NCBI GenBank assembly: GCA_021397835.1
Contig: JAJFZO010000094.1
Coordinates: 11,012,001 to 11,076,000, forward strand
Source: Moringa oleifera
Lineage: Eukaryota; Streptophyta; Magnoliopsida; Brassicales; Moringaceae
Direction: 5' to 3'
DNA length: 64,000 nucleotides
The stretch's first letter is position 1; every line of letters begins with the position of its first letter. This document shows positions 24,573-39,500 of this stretch, in pieces. A model generated the notes under the pieces. The model had not been told where the DNA came from, did no database searches, and saw nothing but the letters and a program-made list of their open reading frames with translations. The translations under genes and the position numbers were made by a program.

Positions 24573-27500
24573 ATGGCGAACTACCTAGCTCAGTTCCAGA
24601 CAATCAAGAACTCCTGCGATCACCTCATTATTGCTGGTAAATCTGGCTTCGTTACTTTTTCTTTTGTTTTTGGAAGATAATTAATTTTAGTTTGGTCATC
24701 ATTTCCAAATTTGGTATTTGATTTTGTATTTCTCCTTTGACGGATCAACATTCAGTCTTTCTTTTTCTGTTTGGTTGCCTGTGTTGATTCGAGAGTTGGA
24801 AAGCCTCTCTTATGCTAGATGTGAACTGAAATTAATAAGTTCATTCATTATGTTGCTGTGAGTTGTTTATAATAAGTAGAAAATAGGTTTATCCATAGAA
24901 TCGGTGTTAAATTAGGTGGCGACTAAGGGTTAACTCGCATATTTATACATGCGGAATCTTTAATACCAATGGATATGCTTAATTGCACATAAGGGAATCA
25001 CAAACTGTTGAAGCTATTAGCAGAACTGATAGTGTAATTTGGGATTTTGATATCTGTTAAATGCGGCATTTGGAGTTTTATGAACGATTTCGTTGATGAT
25101 GGTAATCAATCTTGAACTTCTTATATAAGATGGTGCCCTTGTATTAATATTATGAGATGAGGCAATTCAAATTTACTGGGAGATTGGGTTATATTGATGT
25201 AATGTGTGAACCATGTTTCTAATAAAACATGAACAGTGTTACCTTTGAAGATTTGACTACAAGCTGTCTTGTTACATCTTTATATGTTTTCTAATGTCAC
25301 ATCTTCAAAGTGAATATGTTTGAAAAAACGAAGTAGTTTCTTCCCCTTATGTTCAGATGAGTTAGGTTGAAATTTTAATATTTCTGATATTAATTTGAAC
25401 AAATCATCTTTAATAACCCTCAATGGTGATTTGTCAAGTTATTAGCAGTTTCTGCTGTTATTGCCTGTGCAATAATGACTATAAATCTCCATTGTTTCTA
25501 ATAACTTGTTTTTGTTTATGTAATTCATCAAAATTGCCTTCTTCTAAATATATTCTCTTATAGTATTTTCTGTGGAAACTTTTTTCTTTCAGTTGAAGAT
25601 GTGAGTGATTTGTGGCCCACTGTTAAGAATGGATTTGAAGAAAGGTTGCCGTTTAAAAGAGCTTGTTTGAATAACAAGACTCGTAATCCAGTGTTTGTTG
25701 AGAAGTTGCCGGCTGAATTCATATTAACTACAGATTCCAGGCTCCGTAGCCGATTTCCTCAGGAGCAATCTTTGTTTTGGTTTCGAGAGCCATATGCAAC
25801 TATAGTTCTTGTTACTTGTGAGGTAATTTGCAATTCCTTTGGCTTGTCCTTTAATAGTTATTTTATTCCCTCCAATGAAATTATCTTTTAAGGATTCAAT
25901 GATCAATCTATCTATTTATCTATGTTGGTGTGCACATGCATTTGTACATACATACATATATATGTATGTATTTTTTAGACATGAACAGACCATCATATAG
26001 ATGCAAACTCACTTGGAAGTAAGAATATACGTGTCAGTATTTTTCTTATGCAAATGCTTTCACGCTGGTGTAAAGCATTCTGGGAAGGTAGCTGATTCAT
26101 ACTGCGTTGCCGAAAAGGAGTACAATCAAAGGATACAATTTTGGGATCTTTATCTTCTTCAAGATAGCACCTGCTTGGGAGCTTGGACATCTTTTCCATT
26201 CATTTGAAAGCTTGCTAGTAAAAATTAGTCTGTTAGGCGCATGATTACTGATAACAACTGGACATCATTATTTTCAAGTAGTAGGATATCTTCGTAAGTT
26301 TACTCAACAGGGTATTCCACTCATTTGGGCCACCAGTCGGTTGCCTGACTTATACTGTGACTTGTTTCCAGTATATTGGCAATCAATATTACCATCTATT
26401 GCCATATTTTGATGTAGGAGAATCTTGAGTGTACTAAACTAGCTTTTATCTGCTCTTATATACTCTGACATTTACTTACAAATACCTTCCTTCTCTTTAT
26501 GTCTGTTGCTACTCCCTCTCTTGTAGTAAGAATTTCTATTTGGGTGGGAAGGGGTGTATCTTTCCTATCTTAACAGTGATTTAGACTTTACAGTTTTAAT
26601 GTGTAGATAAATTGGGATGGGAAGAATAGTTTCGTAAGCACATTAATTTTCCTACAATGCTTCCTTGGGTGGTTCAGCTCAGCATAGATGGTTTTTCATA
26701 TGTCTTGAAACTAATTCCTTTAATAGCACATACATGCATGTGTATTGATGTGGGTGTCCTCTGCGCTTTTGTAAAAAATCTAATTGATCTTTGTATTTGA
26801 ATGTGAGAAATCTCAGTTTTCCTATCCAAACTTGATTAACAAGAGGCCTGGATTGTTCAACTTGATTTCGAACTTTGGAGATTTACAGTTAAAGAAATTG
26901 TGCTACTAGCATCAATATTGTATGCCTTGACTTCCTGTGGTAGCTGGCATACTGTTTGTTCTACTTATATATGTGTCTGTGTATGTGTGTGTGTGTATTA
27001 TTGTTCTCCTGTGAATCTGCTTTAAGACAGTTGTTTCCCTGCAGGATCTTGATGAGTTTAAAACCATCCTCAAACCTCGCCTCAAATTGATTGTCCAAAA
27101 CGATGAGCGTGAATGGTTTATTGTATTTGTATCTAGAGCTCACCCAAGTAATGATCAGGCAACGAAATTGGTAAAAAAGGTGTATGCAAAACTCGAAGTT
27201 GATTTCAGCTCCAAAAAGAGAGAGAGGTAAACTTGCAGCTTATGCAGTTATATACATTTTAATAGATGGATTGAGGTCAACTAACATGTTAGTGATGTAC
27301 TTCCAAATGATTTCGTAGCCTGGTGGTACAACCTGCTAGTATCATCTTGGGGTAGTTAAATTTGTTCAATTGTTTACCAAACTCATCTCAAATCGACACA
27401 CGCAGCCAAGCTTTGAATCCCACTCAGATTAACAATGGCCACCAGAGCAGCATTCATTATTGATTAGTTTCTATCATTGAAGATGCTCAAATAAAGGGAA

Positions 27501-30500
27501 AAGAGGAGAACACTTCCTTTTTTTTTTTTCCTCAGCAAATGATCAACAGTATGAATTTTTCTTTCTGAGCTTTTAGAAATTTCAGTTCATTTCAAGCTTT
27601 TGCTGTTATCTTTTACATATTTTAATATATAGACATATTGTTGCCGTATGCTTATTTTGCACAAACCTTTTCTTTCTCAACTTTCACGAAACTGCTTCTT
27701 ATGAAAAAGTTTGTACATTCACATCTGCTCATCGTTTTATCTTCTCAAACTATTACAGAAAACTATCTAATGTTTCTTAAATTGACAATTGGATACCATG
27801 ATATTGCAAAGCTGTGCCAGAAAGATTAGTGAGGATTATATTACTGAAGGCTTGATGAAATAGCATGGCAGGAAGTTGATAGTCATTGTCGTCATCTTCA
27901 TTGTCATTGATATACAAGGAGTTAGAAGTATCACCATTGACTGTATATATGCGTCTATGTTTTGTTGGGAGGATTGAACATACAATAATCTGTGGGCCTT
28001 TTAAAGGAAGCTATTTTTTAGTTTTCCAATGCCCCTCTTTTAATATTCTGGATTTATGTGCCCCCCTCCTCCTCCAGGTGCTGCAAACTAGATATACATG
28101 GCCCTGAAGCGAATTTCTGGGAAGATGTGGAATCCAAGATTATGGAATCCATCAGAAATACATTGGATAGGCGAGTACAGTTTTATGAGGATGAGATACG
28201 CAAACTCAGTGAACAACGCTTCATGCCAGTTTGGAACTTCTGTAATTTTTTCATTTTGAAGGTTGTCTCACTTCTCAATTTTGTAAATGAAAATATGATG
28301 ATGGGTGCTATGGCTGCAAGGATATACCCTTATCATGAAAAAATATGTTCATTGCATGTTCACATCAACTGTATTGAAAAGCACGTAGGGTATTTTCGTT
28401 GTGTACAGTCTTCTGTAAATGCATGATGCAATAGTTCACTTCCAATTAATACAGAGGCAGAGGCATTTTTTTCAGAAATCATTTTGTTGACATTGCCTTA
28501 TATCTATTAATTATCAATTTCATTTCAAGGAAATGTGTTTCTGATGACTTTACGTAATGTTTTTCCACTTCTCAGGAAAGTTTGGCTTTTATGTTTGAGA
28601 TGGCTCATCTTCATGAAGATGCATTGCGTGAATATGATGAACTAGAGCTCTGCTATTTGGAAACAGGTGCTTACTGTTTCTTCCTTCGTCATAATGTATT
28701 TATGTTATCTTCTTCCTAATTGTTTCTGTCACAATATATTGTTTGATTCCTGTGTATGTTTCAGATGAGTGTCCCGATACATATTTACACGTTATATTCC
28801 ATTACTTGCAAATGTTTTTCTCTAACTGCCATATAACTATCTTTATTATATGTGAAGGTTTCTAAGGTTTCCAAGATCAGTGTATGTATGGTAAAGATGC
28901 ATTCAAGAGATTTTGTGTGAATAATGTGATTTATTATCATGTGACGTTTTTACATTAGTTGCTTCTTTCACTGGTGAAATCATTACTTGCTTTCTACCTG
29001 TTCTTTCTTGCGCAATAACTGATTACTAGTTTATTTTCATAATAAATGCAGTTAATATAACTGCAAAGCAAAGGGAATTTGGAGGAGTAGACCATGGTGA
29101 TGATCAAGCAGTGCTGCTCAACCCGGCAAACAAGCCATTGACACAAATTGTTCAAGATGACTCATTCAGGGAATTTGAATTCAGGCAGTATCTATTTGCC
29201 TGTCAATCAAAGGTGCACAAGCATGAGAGTCATTCATTTGGCATTAAACTTGTTGTATATTTTTCTTTCTACGTAAGATAGTTTTCATCTGACTTCTTAA
29301 TCAACGATAGGCCCCTAATTTGTGAATGTTTACTACTTTTGGCTGCATAGCTGGTAACTAAATTCATTTAGTTGATTGACTGCCAGGTCTTGTGTATCAA
29401 TAAACTATGACTATATTCTTTTTAAACTGGCTTCTATGAGCACAAGTTTGATGCTTGTTTGGGTGTCGTCAAACATTTAGATGGATCCTTTTGTAGTGTT
29501 ATTTATAGCTATCATTCACCATTCATTTCCTCTCTTTCCTTGGCAGGCATGCAAAGGTAAGGTATGTATGCATACACACTTTTTGCCCATTTATATGTTT
29601 TACTTGTATAAATTTTGATTTGATGAATGCTTTAGCATAGTACCAATAAGGTACCGTTGGAAAGTATACTACGTAGAGGATAAGTAAAAGCTTCCTATTG
29701 ACATAATTGTATATAATAGAAGAATGTTCTTGCATGCATTGTTATCTCAAAATTTGTTATATTTGAAGTGATTTGGTATTCTCTTATTTACTTTCAATTT
29801 CATGTACTAAATGTCAAATTTTTACTCCTTATACAATGATTTAAAATGGAAAGATTTGAGTACTATGTATTCGTGTTTGAAGTGCATCATGGTTACATAT
29901 GTTAAATCGCAGCTCTTATTCAAGCTGAATCGTCCATTTGAGGTTGCATCGAGGGGCTATTCGTTTATAATTAGCTTCTCAAAGGCGTTGACAACACATG
30001 AGGTACCTGACACTAGTCACGATTATTAAATTACGTAAACTCTGTTAGTATTAAATGATTTAGTTTTTCTGTTAAAAAATATACATATTTAATGGTTTAT
30101 TTGAAGAGCATTAATTCTGACCGCTCTTTCACTTTTCCCTTCCCTAATTCTCTTCTCTTGGAGTTTTTGTAGAATATACTACCTTTTTGTATGCGTGAAG
30201 TATGGGTGGTTACTGCATGCTTGGCATTACTCGATGCAACCACTTCTCATTATAATGAGGGGCTTGTTGCATCTGACATTGAAAAGGAATTCTATCGTCT
30301 CCAGGGTGATCTTTATTCCCTTTGTAGGGTTAAGGTAAACTCCTTTTGCATACAGTTAGTGATAAGAAATTGCAATTTATATTGTTCAACTGTTTATTTG
30401 AGGATGCTTCTAGTTGGTATACAAGCCTTTTCTTGGATCTTGTGACATATTGACGTTTTCCGGATGCACTAGTGTAACAATCTGCTGTATTCTTGACGGT

Positions 30501-33500
30501 TATGAGAGGAACATTCAATAAAATTTGTTTCCTGATTTCTATTTTAGTTTGCGAAGCTATTTATGAAATTTATTTTTGGTTGTCACAGTTCATGAGGCTT
30601 TCTTATCTAATTGGATATGGAACAGATATAGAAAGAAGTCCTGTAAACAGGTACAAATACGATTTCATTTCATTTGAGCAAGTCCACTTTCGCCTCCATT
30701 AAGATGGTTGCTTGTTATATGGTAATGGAAGAAAGCTTGGAGTTGTGGTTAAAATTAATTACTTGTAAAAGTTACCTTTGTTTTGCTCAGCCGATCCTAT
30801 ACCTTTTCCCTATGTTATAAATGCATCTGTCCTTCTTCTGAGCAGTGCTTCCCTCAGCATGCTACCCTGGCCCAAACCAGCGATTTGGCCTTCTGTTTCG
30901 CCTGATGCTTCCTCTGAGGTGCTTGCTAAAGAGAAGGCAAGTTCTTGAAACGTTAGATGCATTGGATTAATTTATGGCAGTGTTGCATGTTTACTTTTTT
31001 AGTGAAAGGCAGATTTTTCTACTTTTTGTCACTCCTTACTTTTGTTAATGGCCAAAACTCAGAGCACTTAAGTTCTCGTATTGCTTCTGATTTTTCTAGA
31101 AAAAGGTTATTGTATTGCTCAGTTGTATCTTGCTGATTAATACCTTATGATTAATTGACTTTATATGAACATTAGAAGAAAACTGTTGAGAAAACTGAAC
31201 CAAATTGGCAGAATTTTTTGACCCTGAAAAAATGTTATCAATCAGCAGTATCACTGTTGAAGTCTATATTGATTCAATTATTGCCTCAGATTATATTGTG
31301 CTAAAACCTGGACAAGAGCTTGATGGTAAGTCAAGATGAAACATCTCACATGGAAGGCTGTAGCTTCAGGTGAAATGAACCTCTCGACGTTTCAACCTGT
31401 ATCTCCTTATTGAAGCTTTTAATTACATGATATGGAATTGTTTCAATCATAATTTGTGGTCTTCACTGTCCTTGTTTAAAAATTTAGCTTATCTAATCAG
31501 TTAAATATACGCCATTAATGCTGAATCTCAGTTCAGATGCTAAGTTTCAGAACTCAACTGGTGCTAATAGTTACTGTTATAGGATATTGGAGTTTATAAG
31601 ATTTTAAGGAACACTTTATTTACGATTTCAATTCATATGTGCTTCATCTGTATCTGGGTCATACCTGTTTGACTTGTTTGATTTTGCATTTATATTTTCC
31701 AACACGTTTCTAAGAAAAATATTATAAGTATTTTATTTTGTTGCAGATGATTCTTCAGGCAACTCCTAGGGTCAAGCACTTTGGTATTGAGAGGAAACCT
31801 TTGCCTCTTGAACCTTCTGTGCTTTTTCGTGAGGCTAATCGGCGAAGGGCTTCTCTTTCTGCTGGAAATATGTTTGAAATATTTGATGGTCGGCCAGGTC
31901 TTATTGATGGGTAATGAAATATACAGAACAGTAGGAAATTTCTGCTCTTTCACTGATGAGTTAATTTCTTTTCAGATTAGATGTCAAACAATAATTTACT
32001 CTTGTTTTATGCTTTTATTAAAATGGTGTCCGTACTGACAGATCAGGTTCTGAAGCATCATTAAGTATGTCCCCATCAAAAAAAGTGGAAGCGATCTCTG
32101 TATCACGATCTCTCTCTTCTCCTGGATTTGAGAGCTCAACTGATAGACCTATGAGACTTGCAGAAATTTTCATTGCTGCTGAGCATGCTCTGCAGCGTAC
32201 AATTTCAAATCCTGTCTTATGGAAATCTTTGTCATCTGTAGAGGAGTTTGAGGTACTAACATGGGCTACATGCATGCTCATACTCTAGCTGCCTAAGAAA
32301 ACACTTTTTTCTTACTGTAATTTTTGTCTGACGGTTGTATGAATAACCTGTTGGGTTTCTTCTAAATGGTTTCTTTTCTTCATTACATTCGATATCTGTT
32401 TTACATGGTGACCTCTCTGCTGAGTCAGATGAAATTCAGTTCTTATTTGTCTAATGAAATCCTTAAAATTTTATGTACTCTCTGTATTCCAATATTTGAT
32501 TTATTGCTTCGTGCTGCTCTGACTCTCTGTGGCAGCAAAAATACCTTGAGCTAACAAAAGGTGCTGCCAATAATTATCATCGTTCTTGGTGGAAAAGACA
32601 CGGGGTTGTTCTTGATGGTGAAATTGCATCTGTCTGTTTTAAGCATGGAAACTATGATCTAGCTGCCAAGTCGTATGAGAAAGTTTGTGCCCTTTATGCG
32701 GGCGAAGGATGGCAGGACTTATTGGCTGACGTCCTCCCCAATTTAGCTGAGTGTCAGAAAATACTCAATGATCAAGCTGGTTACCTATCATCTTGTGTGA
32801 GACTGCTTTCACTAGATAAGGGCTTATTCTCAACCAAGGAACGCCAAGCTTTCCAGTCAGAGCTTGTTAGTCTTGCACATAGTGAAATGAAGCACCCTGT
32901 GCCTCTAGATGTATCATCGTTGATTACATTTTCTGGCAATCCTGGGCCTCCACTGGAGTTATGCGATGGAGATCCTGGTGCTCTATCTGTGACGGTCTGG
33001 AGCGGCTTCCCTGATGATATAACTCTAGATTCCCTTAGTCTGACTCTGATGGCTACATATAACGCTGATGAAGGTGATAAGGTATGCTTTCTTAGAGACA
33101 AGAACCTAAAAAAAAAATAAAATTATCAGTCATGTTTTGTAGCATTCTTTGTGCTCAAATATGCAATTTGATTTTCAGGCGTTAAAGAGCTCCACTGCTA
33201 CTGTGCTGAATCCTGGCAGGAACACTATCACCTTTGCTTTGCCACCACAGAAACCAGGCTCCTATGTCTTGGGAGTTCTTACTGGGCAGATTGGGCACTT
33301 GAGATTTAGGTCTCATAGTTTCTCCAAGGGTGGCCCTGCAGACAGTGATGATTTCATGAGTTATGAAAAACCAACAAGACCTATTTTGAAGGTACCATCT
33401 CTCATGTTAAAGAACGAAAAGTTATAGTAGTTTGGGATAATAGTGATGCTTATGGATGCCTATCTTTTAGATTATGTTCTAACTGCTTTTGCCTTATCTG

Positions 33501-36500
33501 TTCATGATTCTTTTGAAAATTTGCTTTCTTAGGTTTTCAAACCAAGACCTCTGGTTGATCTTGCTGCAGCTGTATCATCTGCCTTGCTAATAAATGAAAC
33601 TCAGTGGATTGGAATTATAGCAAGACCTATTAACTACTCTTTGAAAGGTGCTGTCTTGCATATTGACACTGGTCCAGGCCTGAAGATTGAAGAGTCACAT
33701 GTTATTGAGATGGAGAGCTATGTTAATGGGTCACAGGGTATCGTTGATGAGGCGAACTGTGTTGTTGCTGGAAAAGACCATTCTGTGGCTATCAATAAAC
33801 ACTTTGAGCAATTAAGTCTCTGTGATGGTAGAATAGAGTTTCCAGATTGGGCTAGTGATGTGAATTCAATTATTTGGGTTCCAGTTCGTGCAATAAATGA
33901 CCAGCTCGCTAGGGGATCGTCTTCAGGTCAGTTATAAGGATGTAAGCTTTTGCTGGTTTCAATAGTGTGCTTGTGTTCATAGTCTTGTGTTGCATCTTCT
34001 TCTTCTTCTTCTTCTTTTTAAAAAAAATGATCAGAAAGTCTTGTCTTGCATCTAACTGCTACAATATGTATGGTGTTGTATCTTATGGCCAGTTAACCCA
34101 CAGAGACAAAGCATTGTAGATGGGTTGAGGACAATAGCTTTGAAACTGGAGTTTGGAGCATCCCACAACCAGATATTTGACAGGTTAGAGACTATCTTCA
34201 GCATTCTTCCTGATGACACTACAGATTCCGCACTCACCTCTAAATGTAGATTGTTTCTATTTGTTATTTGTTTATCTGAGTTTATTTGAATAAAAATGCT
34301 CTCCCGTGCAGAACCATAGCTGTACATTTCACTGACCCTTTCCATGTGATGACACGTCTCGCAGACAAATGTAATGATGGTACTTTACTTTTGCAGGTAG
34401 TTTTCCTAAGTTTTCAGCAAATTCGCCATGTATTGATTTATTATTTCGTGAATTCCTCATGTTTGATAGATCAGAAAAAAGACCAATAAATATTATTCAA
34501 ATAGAAACAAATGACTTCCATATTGTAAAGGGAAAAAAAATAAAATAAAAATCGGAAGAAGTTACCTGAAATTGCTTTTGAACTGTCGAACAATTTTTCT
34601 GTCCTTACAATGGAAAACACTATAGTCTGTAACTTCATACTTAAGAGTGAATTAATTCTAATAACCGTGTACATAGCCTTGTCAGTGAAAATCGAGTTAT
34701 ATAACTTGACAGGTCTGGATCACAATTTGTGGCCTAAAATGCTTGATAAGAAATGGTGAATGAAGATTTTAGGCTTTGAAAATTCTGTTTTGAAGGAATA
34801 CTGTATTTTTCCACAAAACAACAAATGTCCATAGAGGGTTTGATTTTATAAGGGAGATGCAGATTGATGGTGAAATTCTGGTTGAAAGTGAGAAGTTGAA
34901 AGAGGGGGTAAGTTGTTACTAAATTGAACAGTGAATCAAAGGGTTGGCGGCCAAGGCGGGAACGACAAGAATTCAAATAAATTGATACTAAATTGAAAGA
35001 GTGTATTGAATGGCAGTTTGGAGAGGAAGGGGTTTGGAGTGTGTTGAACGAATGTGATGGGGACAAGACCCCAGGGCCCGAGGGCTTTAGTGTGGAATTC
35101 CTAAAAGCTAATTGGGAGGTTGTTAAAGGAGATATATTGAGGATGTTTGTGGAGTTTCACAAGAAAGGGAGATTTTTGAATCGCTTAACTCCGCTTTTAT
35201 TGTGTTAATTCCTAAAAGGAAATGGGTGGTTAACATTTCTGTGATGCGAAGGAGGGGCAGGTAATTAATCTAAGGGGCTATTACTGATTTTTGAGGCAGT
35301 CTCTGCTGTGAAGATCAACGTAAGGAAAACTGAAGTTGCAGTGCTTCGGGCAGTAGATAATAATAGGTTTTTGGCCTCTTTGATGGGTGGCAAATTGATT
35401 GAATTTCCCATGAAGCATTTGGGATTACCTTTGGGCGCTAGACATAAGAAGACTTCGATAAGAAATGGTGTAGTGGAGAAGCTTGAACTTAAATTAGCGG
35501 GTTGGAAAAAAAAAATTGGAAGGCTAACTTTGATAAAGCCTTCACATGCTAACGTCCCTGTATACTTCATGTCACCTTTTCCACTGCCAAGTAAGGTAGC
35601 CAGGAGGCTGAAAATACTGCAAAGGAAATTTTTGTGGGGTGATATAAAAGACTGCTGTAAGTACCATCTTGTGAAGCAGGAGGAGGTCACTAAACCTATC
35701 GCTAAAGGTAGATTGGGGATTAAGAATCTTGTATACTTCAATAAGCCTTGTTAGGCAAGTTGCTATGGAGGTTCATGACAGAGAAAGAAGGTTTATGGGG
35801 AGAAGTTGTGCGAGCCAAATATAAGGAGATGGAAGGGGGATGGTTGACTTTGAGGGGTAGAAAGGCATTAGTTGTTTGTGTATGGAAGGTAATTAGGAAG
35901 GGATGGGAGGAGTTCAACAAGTGGACTAACTTTAGGTTTTGAAGTGGAGATAGGATCCAACTTTGGCACGATAGGGTGGTGCAGGGACACAATATTGAGG
36001 ACTGCTTTCCAGCTTTGCTTTGGCATGTAACAAGTGGGCCTGGGTGAGTGAATGCAGAGAGGAAAGTTTCCTGGTTTGTGCAGCTAAGGAGAAATGCCAA
36101 GATTGGGAGATAGGACAGATTGGGGGGTTCTATGCTGCAGTTCAAGGTTGCAGCACAGTAAACAATGTGGAACATACAGTGGTTTGGACTCTCATCAGTG
36201 GAGGAAGGGGTGAATTTTCTGTTATATCTTATTTTAGAGGGCTGTACAGGGGAGATGAAGAGCTTCTGTTTCCTTGGAAACAGGCATGGAAAGTTGAAGC
36301 CCTCCCAAGTTTTCTTTTTTACGTAGGAGCAGTAAAAGGGAAAATTCTGACTATAGATAATTTAAGGAAACGGGGAAAGATATTGGTGAATAGATGCTAC
36401 ATGTGCAAAGAGCAGTACCTGTTGCTGGGGTGTAGGTGGACAGCCCAGGTCTTGAATTCAGTTCTGAACTTGCTAGGTCTGTCTTGGGTAATAGCAAGGA

Positions 36501-39500
36501 CGGTTGGCATGGAATTAATGGCATGGGCAGGGACTGGTTTTGGGAAGGAGAAAAGGAAGCTGAAAAAGATGATTCTGCAAATAATTTTTTGGATTGTTTG
36601 GCGTGAGAAAAATAGGAGGGCCTTTGGTAATATTGACACACCGTTGGATGTAATTAGGGAGTCTTGGATTAGTCTTTTGAATTTCTGGAACTTTGAGAAT
36701 TATTGTGTAAGTGAGGAAGAACTAGTTGATAGCATAATATTACTAACTTCCTAGGCTAACCATAAATACAAAGGCTTGCACCCCCTTGGTGCTCAGTATA
36801 TAATATACTCTCTTTGTTTCTGCTAAAAAAATGACTATTAATAATTATGACTGTGAACTTTCCTTAGGAGATAGTGGCGGCCCAAGGAAGTGAGGATGAT
36901 CGATTACCGAAACTAATTTGGAAGTTGGATGCACCTCTGAAGGTGCCTTTCTTTACATGGGAGGCAACTTGGTATAAATCCCTAACTCTTGATTATCTAC
37001 AGATAAGAGGAATGTCCCTAGCTAATAGGTGCTTTTCATGTAAAGAGCAAATTGGGACTGTGAACGACTAGTTAATCTGGTGTAATTGGACTAAACAAAT
37101 TTGGGAGACTCTGTTGGCTTTGATGGGTCAAGATTGGGTGATTTGAGGTTCTGTGGCCACTGAAATAAGTACTTGGGCAGGTATTGAAACTGCCAGTTCC
37201 AGAAGAAAGCTCATTGGATTTTATTCCCCTTTTTATTTAGCGTGGGGAGAGAGAAATATGAGGGTTTTTGAAGGAGACACCCCTTAACACTGCTATAGTT
37301 GACAGAAATATATTACTCTAGTTCTAAAAAAAAAATGTTATGGCTGCTAACTTGCTGATCTGAGCTTTTCAATTGTTTATGGTAATGCAGAGTTGTTCTT
37401 GGTGCCATCTTAAATTTCCTGGTCTTTAGAGATCTAATAGTTTCATATATTTGTGCTATTAATACAACTGTCAATTTTTGTCTTTGACATTTATATTCAT
37501 GCTTTTACATTGGTCAATGTCACTTGCAGGTGATACTACACTCTCAAGTAAAGGCCACATTGACTGTTTATGATGCTTATCTTGATCTTCAAGATGGATT
37601 TATTCATGCCGGACAAGGTGATGGAAGACCTACTTCGGGCTTCTTTCCACTCATCATTTCTCCGAGCTCCAGAGCAGGACTCTTATTCACTGTATGCTTA
37701 GGAAAGAGACTTTCTGAAGGTATAACCATATGATCTAAAATACATGGCTGGCATGAGATTTAGCCTTCAAATTAGATTTGACAGAAAATGGATATGTTGC
37801 TCATTGATCACTGTCTTATTAATTAGCGAACAGAAAAGTAATGTACGTTATAGCCAATATAACATCCATTTCTGGGCTTGAAAATTTTACATGTTTCCTT
37901 ATGTCATAGTGGTGAGAATTTTGGACATATGATTGAGCTTATGTTAGAAAGGAATCTTTATTCAAAAAGAAAATTTTTGAATTCTGAATGGAGAGGATTT
38001 TATAAGGACTTCATCAATGGAGGTTTTCTCCATTAGGGTAGAAAGGAAGCTCTTTGAGTTTCATACAATAGGTGAAGCTGAGGATTGGGTCAAGATTGTA
38101 GAGCAGAGGCAAGAGGGTGTCCATATTCTTAAGTAGGAAAGAAACAAGTTGGATTGCTGCAGTAATGGATAATCGAGGGAAGGATCGTGTTAACTGGTGG
38201 AGGAAGGGAGGGAAGGTGATTAATGGAAGTCAGAACTAATGCAGCGAGTGAGTTTCTGTGTTGGTTTAGAGATGAAACCGACGGGAGTAAGGATGATGAT
38301 ATTTCCGGAAGGTAGTCATGGTTATGGGTGGTGGAGTAAGATATGAAGTTTACAAGTCTTGGGAAGTAAATGGAAGCATTAGACTGAATTCAAATTTTTT
38401 AGTGAAGGAGGAGAGGTAAGGGGGTTAATCAGAGACTGAAGAAGATTGTATGACCGACGTGTGGCTTCCAGATAGCACAAGATCAGAGGGAGAATCACAG
38501 GAAAGGTGGGAAAGGATATCAAACAGAGATCTTTTAGAGATATGCTTATGGGTGTTGACAGTAGTGACAGGTCAATATTATTGCAGGGAGTTGTTTTAGG
38601 AAACGGTGTACAAGTGGAGAAGAAGATATCTGACATAAATGGATCGAGTCATATGGGTGGACTTGGGCCTGCTAGAACCAAAATGGATCGCGAGCATTCT
38701 GGTTTGGGTTGAGTCAAGCAAAAGTGGGTAAGGAAGAATGGGGGCCCAAATCAGGCCCATGGACCCATATTTTTGAAAGCTCAAACCCAGATAGTTGGAA
38801 TCCAGGTGTTTGGGGCCCGATGACATGACAATTGGATCAAATTGAGCCTATTACACTTCTCTGACGAAGTAGCCCAGTGCCGGGGAAAGACTTGTATTTA
38901 GAGTTGACAGAATCGACAGAAATCACAATTCGACCTTCGTTATACAATTATCAAAGCAAGACATCGTTGTGGAGCAGAGATTTGGATGGTTTGAATGTCG
39001 GGAGATCAGGCTCGTTCGACCTTCGGGTGAAGATTAATTTTGTTGGTGCTTTAGTTTGGCTCCGACAAAAGAGATGGTTAAGCAGACACTGGGTGCAGTA
39101 ATGAGAGAGACTCTGGGAGGGAAGCAATGGACTGGTTTTGAGGGAATGGAGGGAGTTTCACTAATTGAGAGGGAAAGGAAGAAGCGCAGGGGAGCCAAGT
39201 CCCTTTATTCATCTATTTTCAAACGGTCTCCAAATGGCAGGTGAGCAATAATGAGCAGGGTATTGAGAAAGGTGGTGCTGATGATCTGAATAGAGGGGCT
39301 AATGATTCAATATCAAAGGTGATGAAGGCAGGGACACGTCTGGTCATTATAGAGTATCGAAAGCAAAGAAATATGGAAGTACAATTTTGATATGGGAGGA
39401 GAAATAGGGGAGTGGATACTGAGAAGGCAAAGGTAGCAATGGTTGAGGACAGTGCAGCAGCAACAGAGTAGATCTTGAGCGGGGAATGTAGGTTGTTGGG

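Noticed and set aside
34505..36842. Possible target-site duplication AAATGACT around the first LINE
   Set aside because: Only eight bases match and the left copy is far from recognisable LINE coding sequence; not convincing.
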